From Bifidobacterium breve (lineage in GTDB: Bacteria > Actinomycetota > Thermoleophilia > Miltoncostaeales > Miltoncostaeaceae), in contig CAMCOB010000087.1 in assembly GCA_945876305.1 (NCBI GenBank), forward strand, positions 1 to 5,814: DNA of 5,814 nt, written 5' to 3'. A model generated the notes under the pieces. That model made no database searches and was not told where the DNA came from. It saw only the letters and a program-made list of their open reading frames with translations. Position numbers and translations under genes: made by a program. How positions within the stretch are numbered: position 1 is the first letter of the stretch; each line of letters starts with the position of its first letter. Positions 1 to 5,814 of the stretch are shown here, piece after piece.

Positions 1-1430
1 TGTCCTCCCGACAGGGTGAATCCGCGCTCGCCCACCACCGTGTCGTACCCCTCGGGCAGTGCCCGGATGAATGGATCAGCCTGGGCGAGGCGTGCCGCCT
101 CGGCCACCTCGTCATCAGTTGCCTCGGGGCGCCCGAATGCGATGTTCGCCCGCACAGTGTCGGAGAATAGGAACGGCTCCTGTCCAACCATGCCCACGGC
201 GCGGCGCACGTCGTCGAGCGGTGCGTCGCGCACATCCACGCCATCGATCGTCACCCGGCCGTGCTGAGGGTCGTAGAAGCGGGGAATCAGTTGGGTGATG
301 GTGCTCTTGCCCGAGCCCGTGGCACCGATGAAGGCCACCACCCTGCCCGCTGGGATGTCGAGGGTCACCCCATGCAGCACCGGGCGATCGGGGTCGTACC
401 CGAAGGTGACGCCTTCGATGCGCACGGCACCGCCACCATTCGCGGGCAGGGGCACGGGGGGGTCGGCCTCCTGGATCTGGGGCTCGGTATCGAGGATCTC
501 GAACACACGCTGGCCGCTGGCCGATGCGCGCTGGGCGTTGCCGATCAGCATTCCGATGGAGCGGAATGGGAATGTGAGGAGCGCGAGGTACAGGTAGAAC
601 TGCACGAACTCGCCGAGTGTGAGCACGCCGTTGATGGTCATGGTGCCGCCCACGGCGATGACCACCGCCACGCCGAGAACAGGCAGGAATCCCATCAGCG
701 ACTGGTAGAAGCTCTGCATGCGGGCGGCGTCCATGCTGCGGGAGAACTCGGCATTGGCCCGCACCGAGAACCGGTCGGCCTGGGCCACCTCCTGCCCGAA
801 TGCCTTCACCACCCTGATTCCGGCGATGCTCTCCTCGGCCGTCTGGGTGACGTCGGCCTCCTTCTGCTGCACGTCAACGAGCACCGGATGGGTGCGGCGG
901 CTCGACCTGATCGCCACCAGGGCGAGCGCGGGGCCCATGAGTAGCGCCAAAACAGTGAGCGGCACATTGATAAACAGCAGCACCACGGTGACAAAGACCA
1001 GCGTGAACAGGTGCATGAACAGAAAGATGAGGCCGTAGCCAAGGAAGAAGCGCACGGTCTGCAGGTCGCTGGTGGCCCGCGACATCAACTGGCCCACCGG
1101 CATGCGGTCGAAGTACCCGAACGAGAGGCGCTGCAGATGCGCAAACACGAGGCCGCGCAGGTCGAACTCCACCGAGAGGCTCACGCTTCCCGCCATGATG
1201 CGGCGCATGAGCGCGAAGATCGACCGGATGACACCGATCACGATCACGCCGATAACCAGGGGGAGCAGTGCATCTTGCTGCTGGCCGTTCAGGACGTCGT
1301 CAATTACCCGCCTGGTGATGTACGGCAATGTGATCGTGCAGCCCATCAATGCCAGCGCGGCAATGGCCGTAACGGCGACCGACCACTTGTATGGCCGGAG
1401 AAATGTGAGCAGCCTGAGAAGCGTGCGCAG
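1..1430 (-). CDS. ABC exporter, fused membrane and ATPase domains (MsbA/MdlB-like), 3' end cut off
   Basis: This is a half-size ABC exporter subunit that would sit in the cytoplasmic membrane and use ATP to move an unidentified substrate; the family works as homo- or heterodimers. Reading from a CTG at 1430, the N-terminus is LRTLLRLLTFLRPYKW, typical for the family just before helix 1. Hydrophobic segments lie near residues 16-38, 55-75, 130-172 (two helices), 245-260 and 265-285. GIRVVKAFGQE near residue 204 is the usual intracellular-loop motif. The ATPase domain begins near 335, with A-loop Tyr345, Walker A GATGSGKST at 369-377, Q-loop Gln417 in GQEPFLFSD, and LSGG at 473-476, where the window ends. 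Walker B, D-loop and H-loop lie outside. No canonical start codon precedes helix 1 (see findings), so the start is uncertain. In-frame TTG 1349 or ATG 1346 would delete most of helix 1. The family is certain; substrate and partner cannot be told. Confidence 0.92.
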   Translation of the reverse strand, partial: MRTLLRLLTFLRPYKWSVAVTAIAALALMGCTITLPYITRRVIDDVLNGQQQDALLPLVIGVIVIGVIRSIFALMRRIMAGSVSLSVEFDLRGLVFAHLQRLSFGYFDRMPVGQLMSRATSDLQTVRFFLGYGLIFLFMHLFTLVFVTVVLLFINVPLTVLALLMGPALALVAIRSSRRTHPVLVDVQQKEADVTQTAEESIAGIRVVKAFGQEVAQADRFSVRANAEFSRSMDAARMQSFYQSLMGFLPVLGVAVVIAVGGTMTINGVLTLGEFVQFYLYLALLTFPFRSIGMLIGNAQRASASGQRVFEILDTEPQIQEADPPVPLPANGGGAVRIEGVTFGYDPDRPVLHGVTLDIPAGRVVAFIGATGSGKSTITQLIPRFYDPQHGRVTIDGVDVRDAPLDDVRRAVGMVGQEPFLFSDTVRANIAFGRPEATDDEVAEAARLAQADPFIRALPEGYDTVVGERGFTLSGG

Positions 1431-1435
1431 AAACG

Positions 1436-1440
1436 ACCCC
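1436..1440 (-). promoter_or_regulatory. Possible weak Shine-Dalgarno for the ABC exporter (CTG 1430 start)
   Basis: On the minus strand a GGGG run at 1440-1437 lies six bases before the CTG at 1430. The spacing suits a ribosome binding site but the match to AGGAGG is weak. It is the only support in this region for choosing CTG 1430. Confidence 0.25.
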
Positions 1441-1447
1441 GATGGGT

Positions 1448-1452
1448 GGTGA
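1448..1452 (+). promoter_or_regulatory. Probable Shine-Dalgarno for the formimidoyltransferase gene
   Basis: GGTGA at 1448-1452 can pair with the 3' end of 16S rRNA and is seven bases ahead of the GTG at 1460. The ATG at 1442 has no purine-rich site before it, and the ATG at 1523 has none at a useful distance. This site therefore decides in favour of GTG 1460. Confidence 0.4.
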
Positions 1453-1459
1453 TGTGACG

Positions 1460-2431
1460 GTGTCCGCGACGACGGCCCGGGCAGCCGCGCGGAGATTGGC
1501 GGGGCGGCAGAACGCCGCCCTCATGGCCGTGCCCAACTGTAGCGAGGGCCGCCGCGCCGACCTGATCGATCGGCTCGTGGCGTCGGCGGCCGTTGCGGGC
1601 GTGGATGTGCTCGACGTGCATGCCGATGCTGACCACGACCGGATGGTCATCACCCTTGCCGGATCGCCGCTGGCGCTGGTTGATTCGGGGGTTGCCCTGG
1701 CCATCGCTGCCCGTGACCTCATCGATCTGCGCAACCAGGCAGGCGTGCACCCCCGAGTGGGTGCGCTCGACGTGCTGCCTTTTGTGGCCATGCGCGAGGC
1801 CGACATGGACGCGGCGGTGGATGCGGCGGTGCTCGCGGCATTTCGCATCGGCACCGAGGTGGGCGTGCCCTGCCTGCTGTACGGACGCGCGGCGGGGGAA
1901 GGGCGGGAGCGCCCAGCCCGGTTTCGTGCTGCCGGGGCGGCCGCGTTGGCCACCGCGATGGAGCAGGGCGAGGTGGTGGCCGATAGCGGTCCGCAGCAGC
2001 CCCATGCATCGGCGGGCGTCACGTTGGTGGGCGCGCGCGCGCCGCTCGTGGCATGGAACATGTGGCTTGGCGACGGCGGCCTTGACGACGCACGGTCCAT
2101 CGCGGCCGCGGTACGCGAGCGACCCGATGGAACGGGACTTACCGGGGTGCGGGCGCTTGGTCTTCTGTGTCCAGAGACGGGTCGGGCGCAGGTGTCAATG
2201 AACATCGAGGACTACCGACGTACGTCCATTGCAGAGGTCGTGGCGCGGGTGCGCAGCGAGGCCGGGGCCCGGGGCCGTACAATCGTCGGGTCAGAGCTCG
2301 TGGGGCTGGTTCCCCGCGATGCCCTAGAGGGGAGTACGCCGGCATCGCTGGGGCTCCCGGATTTCTGCCCGGCCCAGGTGGTCGAGGCACACGTGCGGAC
2401 GATCCGCCCGCACGCGATCACGGAGGACTGA
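1460..2431 (+). CDS. ftcD: Glutamate formimidoyltransferase, stand-alone (FtcD family)
   Basis: The family transfers a formimino group between formiminoglutamate and tetrahydrofolate in the cytoplasm, the last step of one histidine-degradation route. Some bacterial members also act on 5-formyl-tetrahydrofolate. From GTG 1460 the protein is 323 residues, as expected for the transferase alone; there is no cyclodeaminase domain. Visible landmarks are VPNCSEGR (24-31), the DHDR segment of the N-terminal domain, GVHPRVGALDVLPF with the conserved His97, GVPCLLYG, PHASAG followed by GARAPL (191-196), and QVSMNIEDY (244-252) in the C-terminal domain. Upstream in-frame ATG 1442 and GTG 1454 are alternatives. 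ATG 1523 would remove the first beta strand ahead of VPN. It is divergent from the ABC exporter and first in the plus-strand run. No other hut genes are visible, so a folate-repair or one-carbon role is as likely as histidine catabolism. Confidence 0.88.
   Translation: MSATTARAAARRLAGRQNAALMAVPNCSEGRRADLIDRLVASAAVAGVDVLDVHADADHDRMVITLAGSPLALVDSGVALAIAARDLIDLRNQAGVHPRVGALDVLPFVAMREADMDAAVDAAVLAAFRIGTEVGVPCLLYGRAAGEGRERPARFRAAGAAALATAMEQGEVVADSGPQQPHASAGVTLVGARAPLVAWNMWLGDGGLDDARSIAAAVRERPDGTGLTGVRALGLLCPETGRAQVSMNIEDYRRTSIAEVVARVRSEAGARGRTIVGSELVGLVPRDALEGSTPASLGLPDFCPAQVVEAHVRTIRPHAITED
2422..2426 (+). promoter_or_regulatory. Strong Shine-Dalgarno inside the end of ftcD
   Basis: GGAGG lies just before the ftcD stop codon (TGA 2429-2431). 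Eight bases downstream is an ATC codon at 2435, in frame with the small membrane protein. No ATG, GTG or TTG lies at normal distance from this site in that frame, so it either serves an ATC start or is fortuitous. Confidence 0.45.
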
Positions 2432-2434
2432 GAG

Positions 2435-2788
2435 ATCGCCCCCAAGCGTCGCCGCAGGCCAACCGCCGGTCCACCACCGGTAAGGAATCCCCGTCGTGAG
2501 GCCAAGGTGGCCGCCGAGGAGGCGGGTGATCACCCCGCCAAGCGCAAGGATGGGCTGCCCAAGGGCGCCCCGCGGCGGCCGGGACTGAAGAGCGTGTTCA
2601 TCCGCGGTGGAATCGCCGCGGCCATCTTCTTCATGTTCCTGTACTTCATCAACAAGGACACTCCGGCGATGGCGCTGGTGTGGAGTCTGGCGATCTTCGT
2701 GTTCATGATCCCTCTGGGCATGCTGCTGGACCGCCTCAGCTACCGCATGGCCCTCAAGCGCTGGATGAAGTCGCAGGGGCGCGCCTAG
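2435..2788 (+). CDS. Small basic protein with two membrane helices, function unknown
   Basis: I do not recognise the family. The conservative start is GTG 2507 (93 residues), with GAGG at 2498-2501 five bases upstream. The longer form drawn here begins at ATC 2435 (117 residues), behind the GGAGG at 2422; the frame is open right back to the ftcD stop. The added 24 residues are rich in Arg, Lys and Pro (APKRRRRPTAGPPPVRNPRR) and merge naturally into the basic stretch that follows, which is why I favour the long form, though not firmly. Numbering from GTG 2507, residues 1-33 are charged and mostly basic, 34-48 form one hydrophobic helix, NKDTP is a short loop, 54-74 form a second helix, and the tail LDRLSYRMALKRWMKSQGRA is basic. 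By the positive-inside rule both ends should be cytoplasmic. It sits between ftcD and hisS and its stop overlaps the hisS start, so it is probably co-translated with hisS. Confidence 0.72.
   Translation: MAPKRRRRPTAGPPPVRNPRREAKVAAEEAGDHPAKRKDGLPKGAPRRPGLKSVFIRGGIAAAIFFMFLYFINKDTPAMALVWSLAIFVFMIPLGMLLDRLSYRMALKRWMKSQGRA
2775..2779 (+). promoter_or_regulatory. Shine-Dalgarno for hisS
   Basis: AGGGG lies eight bases before the GTG at 2788 and inside the last codons of the small membrane protein gene. It supports GTG 2788 over the longer open frame running back to 2680. Confidence 0.55.
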
Positions 2789-4032
2789 TGCCGCCACGCG
2801 GGACGCGCGACGTCCTTCCGGCCGAGTCGCGAGTGCGGGCGCTCATCGAACGCACCGGCGCCGACTTGATGGCGGCCAATGGATTTGGCCGCATCACCAC
2901 GCCCACGTTCGAGGAGACTGAGGTGTTTGTGCGCGGTGTGGGAACCGCCACCGACATCGTGCGCAAGGAGATGTACACATTCGACGATCGCGGTGGGCGC
3001 AGCCTCACGCTGCGCCCCGAGGGCACGGCTCCCGTGGCCCGTGCGTACGTTGAAAACGGCATGCACAAGCTGCCGCAGCCGGTCAAGCTTTGGTATCTGG
3101 CGCCGATGTTCCGGTACGAGGCGCCCCAGTCGGGCCGCTTCCGCGAGCACTGGCAGGTGGGCGCTGAGGCCTTTGGCAGCGAGGACCCGCTGCTTGACGT
3201 CGAGATGATCGCGCTCCTGGCCGATCTGTACGAGCGCCTTGGCGTGCCCGGGGTACGGCTGCGTATTTCCAGCATGGGCGACGCCGACGGCCGTGGGCTC
3301 TACCGCGAGCGCCTCATCGCGCACCTCACGCCACTGGCCGACTCGTTGCCGAGAGATGCCCGTGAACGCATGGACGAGAACCCGCTGCGTCTCTTCGACA
3401 TGAAAGACGATGCGGTGCAGGCGGCAATGAAGGACGCCCCGCGGCTTGTGGACAACCTCACCGACGCCGCGTTAGAGCACCACACCCGGGTACTCGACGG
3501 CCTGCGCCTGCTTGACATCCCGTTCGACGAGGACCCCACGCTGGTGCGCGGCCTCGACTACTACACGCGCACGGTGTTCGAGTTCACGTGTGACCGCTTG
3601 GGTGCACAGAGCGGCATCGGCGGCGGCGGGCGCTACGACGGCCTGGTGGAGTCACTCGGCGGTCCCGACGTCCCGGGCGTGGGATTTGGCACTGGCGTGG
3701 AGCGGATCACCCTCGCCCTTGGTGAGGAGGCCGCGAGTACCCAGATCGTGGACGTGTATCTGGCGATCCCGGATGCCGACATCCGCATGGAGTTGATGCC
3801 CGTGCTGCGCGACCTGCGACGTTCGGGCCTGCGGGTGGAGGCTGGCACAGCGGGCAAGGGGCTGAAGGCCATGATGCGCCACGCCTCGGGGCTGGGCGCC
3901 GGCAACGTGATCATCATCGGGCCGCGTGAGCACGCGGAGGGGGTTGCGACGGTGCGGGATATGCAGAGCGGTGATCAGGTGGAGGTGCCCGTCTCAGACC
4001 TCGTGGCCCGGCTGTCCGGGGGTGGCGCATGA
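2788..4032 (+). CDS. hisS: Histidyl-tRNA synthetase (EC 6.1.1.21)
   Basis: A cytoplasmic class II enzyme that charges tRNA-His with histidine using ATP. From GTG 2788 it has 414 residues, close to the usual bacterial length, and begins PPRGTRDVLP, the standard HisRS N-terminus. In order: motif 1 around TPTFEETEVF; the histidine-binding segment LTLRPEGTAP (73-82); motif 2 with FRYE at 108-111 (Arg109); the HisRS-specific LVRGLDYYTR at 252-261, whose Arg254 matches the catalytic arginine of the family; the glycine-rich GIGGGGRYDG (276-285); and motif 3 around GFGTGVERI (299-307). The C-terminal anticodon-binding domain follows from about residue 325. All key residues are present, so it should be active. 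Its first base is the last base of the preceding TAG stop, and its TGA overlaps the aspS ATG, so coupled translation with both neighbours is likely. An open frame reaches back to 2680 but overlaps the small gene and adds nothing HisRS-like. Confidence 0.97.
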   Translation: MPPRGTRDVLPAESRVRALIERTGADLMAANGFGRITTPTFEETEVFVRGVGTATDIVRKEMYTFDDRGGRSLTLRPEGTAPVARAYVENGMHKLPQPVKLWYLAPMFRYEAPQSGRFREHWQVGAEAFGSEDPLLDVEMIALLADLYERLGVPGVRLRISSMGDADGRGLYRERLIAHLTPLADSLPRDARERMDENPLRLFDMKDDAVQAAMKDAPRLVDNLTDAALEHHTRVLDGLRLLDIPFDEDPTLVRGLDYYTRTVFEFTCDRLGAQSGIGGGGRYDGLVESLGGPDVPGVGFGTGVERITLALGEEAASTQIVDVYLAIPDADIRMELMPVLRDLRRSGLRVEAGTAGKGLKAMMRHASGLGAGNVIIIGPREHAEGVATVRDMQSGDQVEVPVSDLVARLSGGGA

Positions 4033-5813
4033 TCGGCGCAGCACGCTTTCGCACGCACACCGCGGTGGGCGCCGCAGGTGCCACCGGGCAGGACGTGCGC
4101 GTTGCCGGATGGGTGCACCGCCGTCGTGATCACGGCGGCATCATCTTCATCGACCTGCGCGATCGCAGCGGCATGTTGCAGCTGGTGTTCCACCCGGAGA
4201 AGGCCCCGGAGGCCCACGCGGCCGCCGAGCGCCTGCACCTTGAGGACGTCATCAGCGTGGCCGGCACCGTGGTGGCGCGTTCTGATGCCACCATCAACCC
4301 ACGCATTCCCACCGGATCGGTGGAGCTGGCGGTCACGGAGCTGGAGCGTCTGGCCGAGACCGAGCCGGTGCCGTTCAGCGTGGAGGACGAGACGACCGAG
4401 CCGTCGGAGGAGCTACGGCTTACCTACCGCTACATCGACATGCGCCGGCCCCGGCGGCTCGCGGCTCTGGAGCTGCGCGCCCGTGTGGCGCGGGCCATGC
4501 GGCGTGTGCTCGACGACGACGGCTTTCTTGAGGTTGAGACCCCGGTGCTCACGCGCAGCACGCCTGAGGGCGCACGCGACTTCCTGGTGCCCTCGCGCCT
4601 GAGCCAGGGCAACTGGTACGCCCTTCCGCAGAGCCCTCAGCTGTTCAAGCAGCTGCTCATGGTGGGCGGGTTGGAGCGCTACTACCAAATTGCCCGCTGC
4701 TTCCGTGACGAGGATCTGCGCGCCGATCGCCAGCCCGAGTTCACCCAGCTCGACATTGAGGCATCCTTTGTTGAGCCTCAGGACATCGAAGACCTGACCG
4801 AGCGCGTGCTGGTCGCGTGCTTCGCCGAGGCGGGCATCGAGATCCCCACGCCATTCCCGCGCATGGGCTACCACGAGGCTATGCGCCGGTACGGCAGCGA
4901 CCGTCCCGACCTGCGCTTTGCAATGGAGATCCAGGACTGGACCGACGCTGCCGGCGCCACCGACTTCGCGGTGTTCAAGGGAGTGGTGGACGGCGGGGGA
5001 GTGGTGCGCGGGCTGGTGGTGCCCGGCGCCGGTGAGGGTGTGTCGCGCAAGGATGGCGACGAGTTGATGGCCGAGGCCCAGGCGCTTGGCGCGAAGGGAT
5101 TGGTGTGGGCGATCGTGCAGGAGGACGGCACGCTGCGCTCCCCGGTCGCCAAGTTCCTCGATGGCCTCATCGCAGATTTCGGTGCGGTGCCCGGCGACCT
5201 CATCACCTTGGTGGCCGACGACGAGCAGGTGGCGTCTGAGGTGCTCGGCACCCTGCGCGCACGGTTTGCCGAGCGCTGGGACCTCATCCCGGAGGGCGTG
5301 TGGGCCCCGTTGTGGGTTGAGGACTTCCCATTGGTGGGCTGGAACGCCGGCGAGAACCGCTGGGACTCCCTGCACCATCCATTCACGGCTCCGCACCCGG
5401 ATGACGTGGACAAGCTCGGCACCGATCCCGGAAGCGTACGAAGCCTCGCCTACGACGTGGTGCTGAACGGGCTCGAGATCGGTGGCGGGTCAATCCGTAT
5501 CCATGATCAGCAGGTGCAGTCGGCGGTATTTGCGTGCATCGGATTGAGCGCCGAGGAGGCCGACGACCGCTTCGGGTTCCTGCTGAAGGCGCTGCGTCTC
5601 GGCGCTCCGCCACACGGGGGCCTCGCCCTTGGCCTCGACCGACTGGTGATGCTGCTGGCCGGCGAGACGAGTATTCGTGACGTCATTGCATTCCCGAAGA
5701 CCGCCACCGGCGCCGACCCTCTTACCGGGGCCCCTGCCGGGGTGGACGACACCCAACTGCGGGATCTGTCGGTGAAGAGCACCGTGCCGCCCCCGGAAAC
5801 GAGCTCCATATGA
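4029..5813 (+). CDS. aspS: Aspartyl-tRNA synthetase, bacterial type, probably non-discriminating (Asp/Asn)
   Basis: A cytoplasmic class II enzyme that attaches aspartate to tRNA-Asp and, if non-discriminating, also to tRNA-Asn. It has 594 residues, the normal bacterial length, and appears complete. An N-terminal OB-fold anticodon domain (about 20-125) contains GWVHRRRDHGG at 27-37. Motif 1 lies around FLEVETPVLT (166-175) with TPEGARDF after it; the aspartate-site QSPQLFKQ is at 201-208; motif 2 RCFRDEDLRADRQPEFTQ starts at Arg223. The bacterial GAD insertion domain covers roughly 305-415, followed by LHHPFTAP, GGGSIRIHD, and motif 3 GGLALGLDR at 530-538 (Arg538). His35 matches the position occupied by His in non-discriminating enzymes such as that of Pseudomonas aeruginosa and by Leu in E. 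coli. The ATG overlaps the hisS stop as ATGA, with GGGGGTGG at 4018-4025 as a close, imperfect ribosome site. The TGA stop is again within an ATGA. Confidence 0.97.
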   Translation: MIGAARFRTHTAVGAAGATGQDVRVAGWVHRRRDHGGIIFIDLRDRSGMLQLVFHPEKAPEAHAAAERLHLEDVISVAGTVVARSDATINPRIPTGSVELAVTELERLAETEPVPFSVEDETTEPSEELRLTYRYIDMRRPRRLAALELRARVARAMRRVLDDDGFLEVETPVLTRSTPEGARDFLVPSRLSQGNWYALPQSPQLFKQLLMVGGLERYYQIARCFRDEDLRADRQPEFTQLDIEASFVEPQDIEDLTERVLVACFAEAGIEIPTPFPRMGYHEAMRRYGSDRPDLRFAMEIQDWTDAAGATDFAVFKGVVDGGGVVRGLVVPGAGEGVSRKDGDELMAEAQALGAKGLVWAIVQEDGTLRSPVAKFLDGLIADFGAVPGDLITLVADDEQVASEVLGTLRARFAERWDLIPEGVWAPLWVEDFPLVGWNAGENRWDSLHHPFTAPHPDDVDKLGTDPGSVRSLAYDVVLNGLEIGGGSIRIHDQQVQSAVFACIGLSAEEADDRFGFLLKALRLGAPPHGGLALGLDRLVMLLAGETSIRDVIAFPKTATGADPLTGAPAGVDDTQLRDLSVKSTVPPPETSSI

Positions 5814-5814
5814 C
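5810..5814 (+). CDS. Possible start of the next operon gene (only first bases present)
   Basis: ATG at 5810-5812 overlaps the aspS TGA in an ATGA, the same arrangement used at the hisS-aspS junction. A weak purine stretch (GGAAACGAG, 5795-5803) precedes it. Only five bases are in the window, so the product and even the existence of the gene cannot be shown here. Confidence 0.3.

Noticed and set aside
261..944. 227-codon plus-strand open frame, and others over 16-1457
   Set aside because: They are antisense to the ABC exporter, whose motifs (Walker A, Q-loop, LSGG) are plain on the minus strand. The translations are His/Gly/Glu-rich and carry no domain signal.
1539..1544. TACAGT on the minus strand as a -10 box for the exporter
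   Set aside because: No acceptable -35 at 16-18 bases upstream, and it lies over 100 bases before the likely start inside ftcD; too weak to call.
1300..2205. Long minus-strand open frame (301 codons) opposite ftcD, and a 219-codon one at 1346-2005
   Set aside because: Low-complexity Arg/Ala/Ser/Pro or His-rich translations typical of antisense frames in GC-rich DNA. The plus strand encodes clear FtcD motifs over the same bases, and the known exporter lies in a third frame.
2255..2280. GC-rich near-palindrome (GGCCGGGGCCCGGGGCC) as a terminator or regulatory hairpin
   Set aside because: It lies inside ftcD coding sequence, has no T run after it, and such runs arise easily at this GC content.
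2680..2787. Extended N-terminus for HisRS from an ATG at 2680
   Set aside because: The extra 36 residues overlap the small membrane protein in another frame and resemble no HisRS. GTG 2788 has a Shine-Dalgarno and gives the standard PPRGTRD start.
4413..5396. 327-codon minus-strand open frame opposite aspS
   Set aside because: It is the antisense shadow of a conserved AspRS region, with no recognisable motif and His/Arg-biased composition.
5718..5745. Inverted GGGGCCCC/CCGGGG sequence near the end of aspS as a terminator
   Set aside because: It is fully within conserved AspRS C-terminal coding (TGAPAG region), is not followed by Ts, and the operon appears to continue.
1..5814. CRISPR arrays, tRNA/rRNA genes, insertion sequences, attachment sites or toxin-antitoxin pairs
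   Set aside because: No repeated spacer-like units, no cloverleaf or rRNA-like stretch, and no transposase or integrase motifs were seen on either strand; the window is filled by the five genes described.

Overview
This is a GC-rich window (roughly two thirds G+C by eye) of ordinary bacterial chromosome with almost no non-coding DNA. High-GC codon choice, frequent GTG starts, a bacterial-type AspRS and overlapping hisS-aspS genes suggest a free-living, high-GC lineage, probably actinobacterial. That placement is inference from composition and gene style; no rRNA or marker search was possible.

Layout: (1) Positions 1-1430, minus strand: the first about 476 codons of a type IV ABC exporter (six-helix membrane domain plus the start of the ATPase domain). 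The window edge cuts it inside the LSGGQ signature. (2) About 1460-2431, plus strand: a stand-alone glutamate formimidoyltransferase (FtcD family), divergent from the exporter with only about 30 bp between the likely starts. (3) 2435/2507-2788, plus: a small basic protein with two membrane helices, family not recognised. (4) 2788-4032, plus: histidyl-tRNA synthetase, whose GTG start shares its G with the preceding TAG stop. (5) 4029-5813, plus: aspartyl-tRNA synthetase, starting in an ATGA overlap with hisS. Another ATGA at the last bases may start a further gene.

The four plus-strand genes are packed as one probable operon: a folate one-carbon/histidine-catabolism type enzyme, a small membrane protein and two class II aminoacyl-tRNA synthetases. 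Functionally this is housekeeping plus one exporter.

I did not find a new system. The points most worth a second look are translational starts: the exporter has no ATG, GTG or TTG upstream of its first membrane helix in any frame (best candidate CTG at 1430), and the small membrane protein has a strong Shine-Dalgarno placed before an ATC codon. AspRS carries the histidine associated with non-discriminating enzymes, which predicts tRNA-dependent asparagine synthesis.
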